A stretch of 64,000 nt of DNA from an uncultured bacterium (GCA_902775025.1 CACYKP010000008.1:1-64000), one strand, 5' to 3'; shown: positions 27,781 to 37,004, counted from the stretch's first letter. The notes: generated from the sequence alone by a model not told the origin. Numbers and translations: made by a program.

Positions 27781-29367
27781 ATGCAAAATGAATCTAACTC
27801 AGTTTATCAATATGACAGATGTGTATCAAGGGGTATTTGTTCGATAAATCCTGCAACAGCATCCTTGCAGGAGGTTATAATTATTTATCTTAAATATATT
27901 TCTTATTATGGACTTAAACTTGAAGAAGAAGGAATTGAAGATAAAAGTATTTGTAATTTTATCCTTAATACTATATCTATATTGTGTTCTAATTACGAAA
28001 TCTCACAGACTGATTTTTACACTATCAATTCAAGCTTTTCTCAAGAGTTTTCAAAAATAATTGATAAGTACGAAGAATTATGCATGGAAAAAGGAGTTAC
28101 ACCTGAACATTTGAATACACAGATTGTATTCAGTAAAAACTTAAATATCAATGACTACATACGATTTGGGGAAAGAGAATTTAATAAAAGAGTTAAAAAT
28201 TTGTCAGAAGACATTAGAAATTTATATAGAATACTTTTTATTCTAATAAAAAGTATTTGCATAAATATTTTGACTTTTGAAAGTTACGGAATGGTAATAC
28301 ACGATGAAATATCCGAGGTAATGCACACTTTTAATCTTTTGAACACAAGCAAAAAAGATAAAAACGAGCTTAAAAAATTTGCACTTAAGCTTGCTGCTTC
28401 TGATTGCAAACTTATGAAAAAACTCAAAGCCGTTCAGGAAAAAACTTACGGAAAACCTGAAGAAACAGAAGTATCTTTTTCTACAACAAAAGGTAAGGGC
28501 ATTCTCGTAGTCGGTTCAAATATTAAAGAGCTTGAACAAATTTTGGATAAAACAAAAGATGAAGATATTGATATTTACACCCACGACAACATGATTCTTG
28601 CACATACTTATCCCAGATTTCGAGAATACAAAAATTTGAAAGGACAATTCGGTCAAGGCATGGAAAATTGTCTTTTAGATTTTTCAACTTTCCCGGGGCC
28701 TATAATTTTAACAAGACATTCTCTGTTTAACATAGAAAATTTATACAGAGGAAGACTTTTTTCAACAGGAATTGCTTACTCTAAAGGTGTTGTTCAAATA
28801 AAAAATAATGATTTTTCAGAAGTCATAAATTCTGCAAAAGAAACAAAGGGATTTAAAACAGGGAAAAAATGTGCCCCAGAAAAAATCGGATATGATTATG
28901 AAAAAATTAATGAAGATATTAAAGAAAAGCTCAAAACTCAAAACTATTCAAACATTATCATTATCGGAGTTCAAGGATATTCTAATGATGAAAAAGAGTA
29001 TTTTGAAAATTTTATTAAACATATTCCAAAAAATGCTTTAGTAATCTCACTTCCATGCTGCGATTCTTACGATAATATTATTTGTCTTAATTCTAATTAC
29101 GATTTCTATTCTATGCTTAAAATATCAAACGAAATTCTTAATATTGAAAAAAACAAAAAGATTAATCTGATATTTCCTTTCTGCAACAGACATACACTTT
29201 CTATAATGCTTCGTCTTTCAGAATTTGATAATGCTAATATTTATTTTGGTTCTTGGAATCAAACCACGATTAACCCAAACATTATGGAAAGTTTAAAAAC
29301 AGATTTTGGAATGCATGAAATTATCTCGCCCAAAAAAGATTTACAAAAAATTATTAGTGAGAATTAA
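27781..29367 (+). CDS. Degenerate hybrid cluster protein (hydroxylamine reductase) homologue
   Basis: The 528-aa sequence follows the Hcp fold along its length: VVGSNIKELEQIL, DIYTHDNMILAHTYP, FPGPIILTRHSLF and ALVISLPCCDSY align with well-known Hcp segments. Most metal ligands appear replaced. N-terminal VYQY stands where CxxC is expected, leaving C14 and C20. S246 replaces the GHD histidine, N270 the THGEM glutamate, S314 a cluster cysteine and V397 the persulfide cysteine. Only C426/C427 seem kept. It is probably not a functional hydroxylamine or NO reductase. It is followed at 35 bases by an ABC permease. Confidence 0.75.
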   Translation: MQNESNSVYQYDRCVSRGICSINPATASLQEVIIIYLKYISYYGLKLEEEGIEDKSICNFILNTISILCSNYEISQTDFYTINSSFSQEFSKIIDKYEELCMEKGVTPEHLNTQIVFSKNLNINDYIRFGEREFNKRVKNLSEDIRNLYRILFILIKSICINILTFESYGMVIHDEISEVMHTFNLLNTSKKDKNELKKFALKLAASDCKLMKKLKAVQEKTYGKPEETEVSFSTTKGKGILVVGSNIKELEQILDKTKDEDIDIYTHDNMILAHTYPRFREYKNLKGQFGQGMENCLLDFSTFPGPIILTRHSLFNIENLYRGRLFSTGIAYSKGVVQIKNNDFSEVINSAKETKGFKTGKKCAPEKIGYDYEKINEDIKEKLKTQNYSNIIIIGVQGYSNDEKEYFENFIKHIPKNALVISLPCCDSYDNIICLNSNYDFYSMLKISNEILNIEKNKKINLIFPFCNRHTLSIMLRLSEFDNANIYFGSWNQTTINPNIMESLKTDFGMHEIISPKKDLQKIISEN

Positions 29368-29402
29368 TTGACCTATGCGTTGAATAATGAGATAATCAAC
29401 GT

Positions 29403-30275
29403 ATGAATTATTATAAAAAATATACACCGTATTTATTTTTGCTTCCTGCTGCAGCAGTGCTTATCGTGTTCTTTTTTATACCGTTTTTTCAAACTTTCGG
29501 ACTAAGTTTTTTTGATTATTCATCAAGTATTTACCACCCGACATTCAACGGTTTGGATAATTATGCAAAACTTTTTAGGGAACCAATTTTTTACAAGGTT
29601 ATGTTCAACACATTTATGTACCTTGTAATTGCTGTACCTTTTTTGGTAACATTTCCCCTGTTTTTAGCAATATTGATTAACCAAAAAATCAGAGGAATAA
29701 CTCTATATAAAATACTTCTTTATCTTCCGGTAATTGTTTCAATAGTAGTTGCGGCAATAGCTTTCAAATGGCTTTATGCAGGGCAGGGAATTTTAAATTA
29801 CGCTCTTTCGCTGATGCATTTATCCCCTATAAATTGGCTTATAGATACTCATTGGGCATTATTTTCCGTTGCGGTTGTAACAATTTGGAAGGGTATCGGA
29901 TATTATATGATGATTTATTTAGCATCATTAATGAGCGTTCCGCAAGAATTATATGAAGCCTGCGATATAGATGGAGCAAACTTTTTTACAAAACATTTAA
30001 CGGTAACAATTCCTCATATTATGCCTACAATTGCTCTTGTTTCAACTATTAGTACAATATCTGCGATGAAGGTTTTTGCAGAAATATATGTTATGACAAA
30101 AGGCGGACCTTTGGATTCTACAAAAACAATTGTTTATTATATATACGAACGAGCGTTTGAAAACCTTGATTTAGGCTACGCTTCAGCACTTGCGGTTGTA
30201 CTTTTGATAATCGTAATGATATTTTCTTTAATAAACATACTTTGTTTTGAAAAAAATAAATATACAGATATATAA
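29403..30275 (+). CDS. Sugar ABC transporter permease, MalF/UgpA type
   Basis: Inner-membrane subunit of 290 aa with six membrane helices. The EAA loop reads EACDIDGANFFTKHLTV, the contact site for the ATPase. FVPFFQTFGLSFFDY-type N-terminal and WKGIGYYMMIYLASL segments are typical of carbohydrate uptake CUT1 permeases. No second permease or MalK ATPase is next to it; the only binding protein is at 15040. The partners must be encoded elsewhere. Confidence 0.9.
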   Translation: MNYYKKYTPYLFLLPAAAVLIVFFFIPFFQTFGLSFFDYSSSIYHPTFNGLDNYAKLFREPIFYKVMFNTFMYLVIAVPFLVTFPLFLAILINQKIRGITLYKILLYLPVIVSIVVAAIAFKWLYAGQGILNYALSLMHLSPINWLIDTHWALFSVAVVTIWKGIGYYMMIYLASLMSVPQELYEACDIDGANFFTKHLTVTIPHIMPTIALVSTISTISAMKVFAEIYVMTKGGPLDSTKTIVYYIYERAFENLDLGYASALAVVLLIIVMIFSLINILCFEKNKYTDI

Positions 30276-30279
30276 ACTT

Positions 30280-30468
30280 CTATTGTTCTAATAAATCTAA
30301 TATATTTTTTTGTTTTATACATATTTCTTCTAAAAGTGTGTACAACATTACAGATGATGCTCGTTCTCCGTCAAGACTTTCACAATATCCTCTTAAGGCA
30401 TCAATTCTGAAATAATTATTTAAGATTTCATCAGTTATATCAGCCTGACGTTCAAATAATTCACACAA
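30280..30468 (-). CDS. Small acidic helical protein, 62 aa
   Basis: A TTG start with GAGGTG upstream opens a 62-codon frame (MCELFERQADITDEIL...). It is predicted to be two or three amphipathic helices with no membrane segment. It is divergent from the RHH gene at 30586 across an AT-rich operator-like gap. The layout repeats that of the 2289-2456 gene and its HTH neighbour. Function unknown; not assigned as a toxin or antitoxin. Confidence 0.6.
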   Translation of the reverse strand: MCELFERQADITDEILNNYFRIDALRGYCESLDGERASSVMLYTLLEEICIKQKNILDLLEQ

Positions 30469-30512
30469 TGATACACCTCGCTTTCTATATTTTTTAGAAT
30501 ATCATATTGTAG

Positions 30513-30528
30513 TGTATTTGCAAATACA
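30513..30528. promoter_or_regulatory. Palindromic operator candidate
   Basis: TGTATTTG at 30513-30520 and CAAATACA at 30521-30528 make a perfect 16-bp palindrome in the gap between the divergent small genes. Several TATTGTA/TACAATA repeats lie around it. It is a natural site for the neighbouring RHH protein. Confidence 0.5.
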
Positions 30529-30585
30529 TATTGTATTATATATTTAAACATACAATAAAATACAAAAATAGAATACAATATTGAT

Positions 30586-30747
30586 ATGAAAAACTTTAAA
30601 CCAATTAAACCTGAAAAAACCGTTGTTAGTATCAGACTTGATTCCGATACACTAAAAACTGTTGATGAGATAGCATTCAAAACAGACATCAGCCGTAATG
30701 AATTTATTGTCCAATGTATTGATTATGCATTGAAAAATATGAACTAG
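30586..30747 (+). CDS. Ribbon-helix-helix DNA-binding protein, 53 aa
   Basis: ATG at 30586 opens a 53-codon frame. The middle KTVVSIRLDSDTLKTVDEIA followed by DISRNEFIVQCIDYALK is the strand-helix-helix pattern of CopG/Arc-type repressors. Its length is normal for the family. Divergent from the 62-aa gene, it probably represses both through the palindrome between them. A hairpin (AGTATGGTGC with GCACCAAATACT, 30752-30782) follows the stop. Confidence 0.75.
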   Translation: MKNFKPIKPEKTVVSIRLDSDTLKTVDEIAFKTDISRNEFIVQCIDYALKNMN

Positions 30748-30850
30748 TTAAGTATGGTGCTCGAGAATGCGCACCAAATACTGAACAACAAATGTGCTAT
30801 AGTTCTGAGGGAAGTAGTTATTCAACCCGAAGAATCTATTTCAAACGAGA

Positions 30851-30876
30851 GATCCTTCGCTTACGCTCAGGATGAC
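30851..30876 (+). repeat. Dispersed intergenic repeat, copy 2
   Basis: GATCCTTCGCTTACGCTC followed by AGGATGAC shares its core with 2169-2193 on the other strand. It lies in the 289-bp gap between the RHH gene and the ROK kinase. The rest of that gap holds the hairpin after the RHH gene and AT-rich DNA, with no gene found. Confidence 0.5.
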
Positions 30877-31036
30877 TGGCACGTCTAAAGCCAAATACAG
30901 CTATTAACTATTTTTGTTTAAGTTTTTTATTAATTTAATTATTATATGTATTTGATAAATTTATATACAATTACTCCTGTTTGTGGTACGATTTTTGAGC
31001 GTTATATTATAGCTGATAGAGGAAGGAGATTTATAA

Positions 31037-31981
31037 ATGGCACAACGTATAGGAATTGACGTTGGTGGTACTAATGTCAAAATAGCTTTAGTAAGTGATA
31101 AAGGTAAAATAATTTATTCAAATTCAATTCCTACAAGAGCGGAAATGGGTTATGAACATACAGTTAACAGTATGAAAGATGCTGTTAGAGATTTACTTAA
31201 AGAAACAAAGATGAAATCCTCTGATATTGAAGGTATGGGTTTTGGTTTCCCCGGTCAAATCGATTGCAAGAAAGGTGTTGTAAGATTGGCACCCAACATC
31301 CCGGGCTGGGTAAATGTTCCTATAGCTAGTATTATGGAAAAAGAATTTGGCATCCCGACTCGTGTAGATAATGATGTTAGAACTGCGACTTTGGGCGAAC
31401 TTAATTACGGTGCCGGTGTGGGCTGTGAAAATCTTGTTTGCATAACTGTAGGAACCGGTATTGGTTCAGGACTGGTTATAAACGGGAAGCTCGTTCGTGG
31501 TGCTAATAATGCCGCAGGTGAACTTGGTCATATAAAACTTAATATGCAAGGCGGACCTCTTTGCGGCTGCGGAGATAGAGGTTGTTTGGAAGCTTATGCT
31601 TCAGGCCCGTCTATTGTTGCTATGGCAGAAGAATACATTAAAGGCGGTAAATCTACAAAATACAGAGAACTTGCTAATCCTGATATTACACCTTATATTG
31701 TTGCCGTTGCTGCAAAAGAAGGTGATCCTGTAGCAAGACAAATTTTTAGAGTTATGGGCGAATATATCGGAATGGGATTGGTAAGTGTAGTTAACTTGCT
31801 TAATCCGGAAAAAATTATCATCGGCGGCGGTGTTGCTGATGCAGGTGATATTTTATTTGATCCGATTAAAGAAACAATATCAAAGCGTGCAATGACAATC
31901 CAAAGAGAAGTAGAGATTGTTCCGGCTCAGCTTGGTAATACTGCAGGTGTAATTGGGGCGAGCTTGCTCATTAAGGCTTAG
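31037..31981 (+). CDS. ROK-family sugar kinase (glucokinase type)
   Basis: Phosphorylates glucose or a related hexose with ATP. It begins IGIDVGGTNVKIAL (phosphate-binding loop), has catalytic Asp in RVDNDVRTATLGE, ITVGTGIGSGLVING and GELGHIKL, then the ROK zinc motif CGCGDRGCLEAYASG. At 314 aa it is full length and has no DNA-binding domain, so it is an enzyme rather than a NagC-type repressor. A strong GGAAGGAG Shine-Dalgarno is present. It ends at a 12-bp hairpin. Likely acts on glucose released by the GH57 enzyme. Confidence 0.92.
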   Translation: MAQRIGIDVGGTNVKIALVSDKGKIIYSNSIPTRAEMGYEHTVNSMKDAVRDLLKETKMKSSDIEGMGFGFPGQIDCKKGVVRLAPNIPGWVNVPIASIMEKEFGIPTRVDNDVRTATLGELNYGAGVGCENLVCITVGTGIGSGLVINGKLVRGANNAAGELGHIKLNMQGGPLCGCGDRGCLEAYASGPSIVAMAEEYIKGGKSTKYRELANPDITPYIVAVAAKEGDPVARQIFRVMGEYIGMGLVSVVNLLNPEKIIIGGGVADAGDILFDPIKETISKRAMTIQREVEIVPAQLGNTAGVIGASLLIKA

Positions 31982-32004
31982 TTTAAACTTGCCATAAATA
32001 TAAT

Positions 32005-32035
32005 ATGGGTTGCAAAACTTTGTTTTGCAACCCAC
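32005..32035. terminator. Hairpin between convergent genes
   Basis: GGGTTGCAAAAC (32007-32018) pairs exactly with GTTTTGCAACCC (32022-32033) around a TTT loop. It sits between the ROK gene and the convergent sensor kinase gene and probably serves both, though T-tracts are poor. Confidence 0.65.
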
Positions 32036-32069
32036 ATTATATTAGATATTGATATAATTCAGTCATTCA

Positions 32070-33926
32070 TTAAGCTTCGCTTTCGGCAGGAAGCTGATGT
32101 TTTGGGATATATTCTTCTCTTTCTTCTTCCGGAGGGTTAATAGGTAAACGGAAACCAAATGTTGAACCTTCTCCTTCTTTAGAGTTTACGAAAACTTGAC
32201 CTTGGTGATGTTTTTCTATTGTAACTTTAACAAGATGCAATCCCAAACCTGTACCTTTCACAGTATGAGTAGCATTTTCTACACGATAAAATCTGTCAAA
32301 TACTTTCTTTTGATCTTTTTCAGATAATCCAGGACCTTGATCTTCAACGCTTACTTCAACGTATTCGCCGTCACGAGAACGTTCTGCTCTGACCTTTATA
32401 CGTTTACCGTCAGGTGAATATTTAATAGCGTTTGACAAAATATTCATAAATGCACGGGATATACTGTCAACATTTAAAGGGATTTCAGGCAGGTCAGGCT
32501 CTTTCATAATAGAAATTGTTAAATCGTGTTCTTTTGCAAGTACCTGAACCTGATTAACAGCGTCTTCAATAATTTCAACAATGTCTTGTTTAGTTTTCTC
32601 TAAATGTAAGCTTTGTGCTTCATAACGAGAAAAATCAAGAATATCATTAACCATACGGTTAAGTCTTATGATTTCTTGGTTCATAACTCCTATAAATTCT
32701 CTTTGGGTATTAAAATCAAAATCGTTACCAAAGTTGTAAAGAGTGTCAATATAACTTCTTAGAACTGTTACGGGGGTTCTGAGTTCGTGTGAAACATTTG
32801 AGATAAAGTTTGAACGAAGTTGATCCATTTCATGTTCTTTTGTAACATCAATAATGATGATGATATATCCGACATAAGAATTAGACTTTGTAAACATCGG
32901 AGATATTAAGCACTTCAAAATTCTTTGGTCAATCTCTATTGTGAAATTAATCGGACTTCCGTCATCATCAATCGGAGTATCTTTAAATTTAGCAATTTTT
33001 TCGGCAAAGCAAAATTCCCCTGTTGAATCACAAAAATCTTGAATTTGAGTGTTCAAAATATCGTCTTCCTCAACCTCAAGCATTTTCTTTGCATAATTGT
33101 TTACCATAATAACTTTGTCGTGGTTATCACAAACGACAACACCGTTAACAATACTCATCAAAACAGATTCAAGTTTGTTACGTTCAAAAGTAAGACTCTC
33201 TATTGTTTGCTCATTATATTTGCTCAAGCGTTCTGACATATCGTTGAATGCGGAATACAATTCTTTAATTTCTTTATCAGCTCCTTTATCATCAAGCATG
33301 TAACCAAATTCTCCTGAAGAAATTTTCTTAACCCCTTGGTGGAGTTTTCTGAGTTCACGAGTGATGATAGAAGAGTTCATATAAATAATTCCGACAATTA
33401 CAAGCCAAGCCAGAATGAACACAATTGCAAGCGAACCTCTTGATGTTGCACTAACCTTATCCATAATTGTTCCGGAAAGTCCTACGGTAACAGAGCCGAC
33501 ATTAACTGCAACACTACCGTTTTTTATTACCATTGGGGAACTTACTGTTATTCTTGCTTTTTCTGCCTGTTTAGGATAATCATCTTTACTTGAATAAACA
33601 ATTTTTGATTTAGGATCTTTAAAAATTATAAAAGCTATATCGTCATTACTTTTAAGAATTGATACGGAATTTGTTCTTAAGGCATCATATTTTGCAGGTT
33701 CTGTTAAATCTTTTGTTGCTTCAACCCCTTCAATTGCAAGAGTTTTGGATAAAACTTGTGCAAAATTCCTATAAGCAGTGTCCATATTTTGCCCAATACT
33801 ATATGTAGCAAAGCAAGCAACAAGAAAAATAAACAAAGTACTAACAGCCAAACCTGTTATTATAAGTCGGGTTTGCGCTGAAATGCCGTTTTTCTTTGGT
33901 TTAACTTTAAACTCATCTCCTGCCAT
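32070..33926 (-). CDS. Membrane sensor histidine kinase
   Basis: Protein of 618 aa. Two membrane helices (about 22-44 and 163-185) flank a periplasmic domain of about 120 residues; then HAMP (to about 240), PAS (about 250-370), HisKA with phospho-site H in FISNVSHELRTPVT, and an ATPase domain with N-box NAIKYSPDG, DQGPGLS and GTGLGLHLV. The order is that of PhoR/WalK-type kinases. No response regulator is adjacent, so its partner lies elsewhere. The nearest receiver proteins in the window belong to the Wsp-like island. Confidence 0.93.
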   Translation of the reverse strand: MAGDEFKVKPKKNGISAQTRLIITGLAVSTLFIFLVACFATYSIGQNMDTAYRNFAQVLSKTLAIEGVEATKDLTEPAKYDALRTNSVSILKSNDDIAFIIFKDPKSKIVYSSKDDYPKQAEKARITVSSPMVIKNGSVAVNVGSVTVGLSGTIMDKVSATSRGSLAIVFILAWLVIVGIIYMNSSIITRELRKLHQGVKKISSGEFGYMLDDKGADKEIKELYSAFNDMSERLSKYNEQTIESLTFERNKLESVLMSIVNGVVVCDNHDKVIMVNNYAKKMLEVEEDDILNTQIQDFCDSTGEFCFAEKIAKFKDTPIDDDGSPINFTIEIDQRILKCLISPMFTKSNSYVGYIIIIIDVTKEHEMDQLRSNFISNVSHELRTPVTVLRSYIDTLYNFGNDFDFNTQREFIGVMNQEIIRLNRMVNDILDFSRYEAQSLHLEKTKQDIVEIIEDAVNQVQVLAKEHDLTISIMKEPDLPEIPLNVDSISRAFMNILSNAIKYSPDGKRIKVRAERSRDGEYVEVSVEDQGPGLSEKDQKKVFDRFYRVENATHTVKGTGLGLHLVKVTIEKHHQGQVFVNSKEGEGSTFGFRLPINPPEEEREEYIPKHQLPAESEA

Positions 33927-33979
33927 ACCGAAATTATATCACGCATAGGGGTAAATGTACAGAAAAATTAACGATTAAA

Positions 33980-35239
33980 TTATATGTCGGCAGGGGTTTT
34001 GTTTTTGTTCAAAAGCTCAATTATCGGCTCCAGAAATTTTTCTTCATCAAGTCCTTCTTTTAACAAAGATTCATAAGAAATATTAATAAGCTCCTTACAA
34101 ATATCTGAGACCTTTTGTTTTCTGATTTTAGCCTCAATACCGTATTTTGGTACATTATATCTGAGTTCATTAATTTCCTGATAGAAATATCGACCGAGTA
34201 TTTTTCCGGCTTCGTTCAGGGCATCTGAGTTGTACATAATCCCTTTATAGAAAGCAGGAATTGAATATTGCAGTCCTCCGCCTACGCAGTCATGGTTTCT
34301 GATTTCTATAAAGTTTCTTAGTCTAACTTCGGGGAAATAAAGATTTGCATGAAGTTTCCAATCTTCAATATTAGCTCTAAAACCTTCGTATCCGGTATTC
34401 ATAAATTGCTTGAATGTCATTTTTCCGTTTAAGCTGACTGTTTGACCTTCCCGATTAATAAAAATCATCGGAGTATCAAGTAATTTATTAACATAATCTC
34501 TAAAACTCATTCCGTCAATAAATTTTGTTGCAAAACCGCATCTTTCATTGTCCGTATTCAACCAAGCAAGCGCTCTAAAAGATTTATATCCTGTATCTAC
34601 CCCGCCTCTGATTTTGGAATTTGAGTACATTGCGGTTACAAAAGGCATCATCAAGTTTGCTATATTGAACTTTCGCATAGCATCTTCTTCCGATTTATAG
34701 TCGATTCCAACTTGAATACCCGCCGTTTCTCTCATCATTACATCGGATAAAATTCCCCAAAGATAATTTGCCATAATTGCATATCTTCTTTTTGGCAGCA
34801 GCTGAATGTTTCTGTATGTGGTTTTTGGAGAAACGCCTTTGTTAATTAAATCAATCCCAAACTTATCTAATATAGGAAATAGTTCACTATCAATCTCTTC
34901 AATCTTATTTTTTAAACCCTGAACTCTTTCCTGAGGTTCTATGCTTAATTCAATCTGACACCCCGGCTCAAGCGTAATTGTATCGTGAAGTTTTTTTAAA
35001 CCGATAATGTTAATATCGTCTAATATGTAATCCCAATTATCAATTTTAGCAAACTCTCTTAAAAGCTCACAAATCCCGTATTCACCATAGTATGGTGCAA
35101 CTTCACCTGTTGATTTACATACAGGAATACGCTCATATTCCATTCCGACAGTCTGAGTTGTTTTGCACCCCGAAATAAATTCTTCTAATAATTGGTTGTA
35201 CTCTAAACGACTTTCAGTTTTTGATTCGCAATAGTTCAC
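33980..35239 (-). CDS. Glutamate--cysteine ligase, GCS2 family
   Basis: Joins glutamate and cysteine, the first step to glutathione or related thiols. The 419-aa sequence has the family order: VGMEYERIPV, GYGI-like YGEYGICELL, TLEPGCQIELSIEPQ, RRYAIMANYLW, MMRETAGIQVGIDYKSEEDA, and RNHDCVGGGLQYS in place of the usual RxxD region. GTG start with AAGGAG six bases upstream. No glutathione synthetase is nearby, so the product may be used as gamma-glutamylcysteine or another ligase-type role may apply. Confidence 0.82.
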   Translation of the reverse strand: MNYCESKTESRLEYNQLLEEFISGCKTTQTVGMEYERIPVCKSTGEVAPYYGEYGICELLREFAKIDNWDYILDDINIIGLKKLHDTITLEPGCQIELSIEPQERVQGLKNKIEEIDSELFPILDKFGIDLINKGVSPKTTYRNIQLLPKRRYAIMANYLWGILSDVMMRETAGIQVGIDYKSEEDAMRKFNIANLMMPFVTAMYSNSKIRGGVDTGYKSFRALAWLNTDNERCGFATKFIDGMSFRDYVNKLLDTPMIFINREGQTVSLNGKMTFKQFMNTGYEGFRANIEDWKLHANLYFPEVRLRNFIEIRNHDCVGGGLQYSIPAFYKGIMYNSDALNEAGKILGRYFYQEINELRYNVPKYGIEAKIRKQKVSDICKELINISYESLLKEGLDEEKFLEPIIELLNKNKTPADI

Positions 35240-35416
35240 GATTTTCTCCTTCCTTGATTATACTATAAAATAAAAAATGAATTGTTTAATACGACATCAA
35301 GGCATTAATTGGGTAGGATAATTAGGCAATAATAAATAGATGTTTTTGTTGGTTATTGTTTCTTACCTTACTCCCTCTTTATATATTTACCCCTTTGTAT
35401 TATTATTAAGACAATA

Positions 35417-36250
35417 ATGGATTACTATAGCAGGGCAAAATTTTTCAGAACAAAGAAACGTCTTGGACAAAACTTCCTTATTAACGGAGAAGTTATTCAA
35501 GATATTATTGATTTTGCGAAGATTACAAAAGATGATGTCGTTTTAGAAATTGGCCCCGGAGTCGGTTTTGTAACAGAGCAGCTTGTTAAATACGCAAAAA
35601 AAGTTATTGCTATAGAGCTTGACGAAGAAGCAATAAAAGAATTAAAAAAACTTGAGTGTGAAAATTTAGAGATTATACACAACGATATTTTAAAAACGGA
35701 TTTATCAACTTTATGTGATGAAAAAGTTAAGGTTGTTGCAAATATTCCTTATTATATAACTTCACCCATTATTGCGCATTTATTAGGTGAAATTGACGAT
35801 TTAGAAAATAAAAACAGGAATAAAATAATGGATATTATTCTAATGGTGCAAGAAGAAGTTGCCCGAAGAATTGTTGCAACTGAAAAAAGTTCCGCTAAAC
35901 AATACGGACTTTTAACCATACTTTCTCAATTTTGGGCTGATTGTGAAATAATAAGAACAGTCGGAAGAAAATCTTTTTATCCTGCTCCAAAAGTTAATTC
36001 TGCACTTGTTTCAATGAAAGTCAGACAAAAACCGCTTTTGGAATTATCTGACTATTCTCACTTTAGAAAAACAATTAAAGCCGCTTTTTCTCAGAGAAGA
36101 AAAACACTAAAGAATTGTCTTATAAGCAACGGATTTGATAAAGAAAAAGTAATAAAAGCTATTCAAGAACTGAAATTAGATGAAAACATAAGAGGAGAAA
36201 AGCTCCCCGTTAAAACATTCGGAGAGCTTTCAGAGTTATTGCTAAAATAG
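35417..36250 (+). CDS. rsmA: 16S rRNA dimethyladenosine transferase (A1518/A1519)
   Basis: Dimethylates two adenosines near the 3' end of 16S rRNA using S-adenosylmethionine. The N-terminal KKRLGQNFLIN, SAM-binding LEIGPGVGFVTEQL, acidic IAIELD and catalytic NIPYYITSPI motifs are all intact. 277 aa, normal length. It converges on adk with a 3-base gap. The start ATG 35417 has only a weak ribosome site. Confidence 0.96.
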   Translation: MDYYSRAKFFRTKKRLGQNFLINGEVIQDIIDFAKITKDDVVLEIGPGVGFVTEQLVKYAKKVIAIELDEEAIKELKKLECENLEIIHNDILKTDLSTLCDEKVKVVANIPYYITSPIIAHLLGEIDDLENKNRNKIMDIILMVQEEVARRIVATEKSSAKQYGLLTILSQFWADCEIIRTVGRKSFYPAPKVNSALVSMKVRQKPLLELSDYSHFRKTIKAAFSQRRKTLKNCLISNGFDKEKVIKAIQELKLDENIRGEKLPVKTFGELSELLLK

Positions 36251-36253
36251 AAT

Positions 36254-36910
36254 TTATTGATTTATTATTTTAATCATTCTATCCCAAACTTCCTCAATCG
36301 AACCGTTTGCATCAAGCTTGAATAAAACACCCTTTTTTTCATAAAATTCAATTAACGGCGCTGTTTCACGATAATAAGTTTCAAATCTTGCTCGTGCAAT
36401 CTCTTCATTATCATCTGCTCGGGTTTTTAATTCAACTTGGCATTTATCACAAATGTTTTCAACCTTAGAAGGTTTAAATTTTTTGTTATAAATTTCGCCG
36501 CACTTTGGACAAGATTGTCTGTTAATTATTCTTTCAATTAATAACTCGGTATCAATGTCAAAATATATTGCTTTAAACGATGCCGGTTCTTTATCCACAT
36601 TTTTATTAATCTCTTCAAGCATCTCAGCCTGCGCAAGACTTCTCGGATATCCGTCTAACACATAACCCTTTGCACAATCTTCTTCTGCCAAACGATTTCC
36701 TATTATTTTACCTACAAGTTCCGGCGGAACTAATTGTCCTTTATCAATAAAAGATTTTGCAACAATTCCATCCGGTGTAGCTTTTGCAATCTCTGCTCTC
36801 AAAAGGGAACCTGTATCTATATGCGGAAATCCCAAATATTCTGATAACTTGTTTGTTTGTGTTCCTTTGCCGCATGCCGGAGGCCCTAAAAATATAAGTT
36901 CTTGTTTCAT
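36254..36910 (-). CDS. adk: Adenylate kinase, zinc-lid form
   Basis: Interconverts ATP plus AMP with two ADP. The P-loop is FLGPPACGKGTQ, the AMP site HIDTGSLLRAE and DGYPRSLAQAE. The lid carries four cysteines (CPKCGEIYN and CDKCQ) that bind zinc, the long-lid form. 218 aa. GGAGAG precedes the ATG. It stands apart from ribosomal protein genes, where adk often lies. Confidence 0.97.
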   Translation of the reverse strand: MKQELIFLGPPACGKGTQTNKLSEYLGFPHIDTGSLLRAEIAKATPDGIVAKSFIDKGQLVPPELVGKIIGNRLAEEDCAKGYVLDGYPRSLAQAEMLEEINKNVDKEPASFKAIYFDIDTELLIERIINRQSCPKCGEIYNKKFKPSKVENICDKCQVELKTRADDNEEIARARFETYYRETAPLIEFYEKKGVLFKLDANGSIEEVWDRMIKIINQ

Positions 36911-37004
36911 ATTATCTCTCCTCTATAATCCAATTATAAATCAAATTCATCCTTTTACAAATAGTTAACATTATTAAGAAATTCAAAAAAAATAAAACTT
37001 GTCT

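Noticed and set aside
30280-30747. Toxin-antitoxin pair
   Set aside because: The genes are divergent, not in one operon, and the 62-aa protein matches no toxin family I know. A regulatory pair is the safer description.
31037-31981. NagC-like transcriptional repressor of the ROK family
   Set aside because: The protein begins directly with the phosphate-binding motif and has no N-terminal helix-turn-helix.
35240-35416. Possible small gene or RNA in the gap before rsmA
   Set aside because: No start codon with a ribosome site and no stable fold could be seen; probably only the promoters of two divergent genes.
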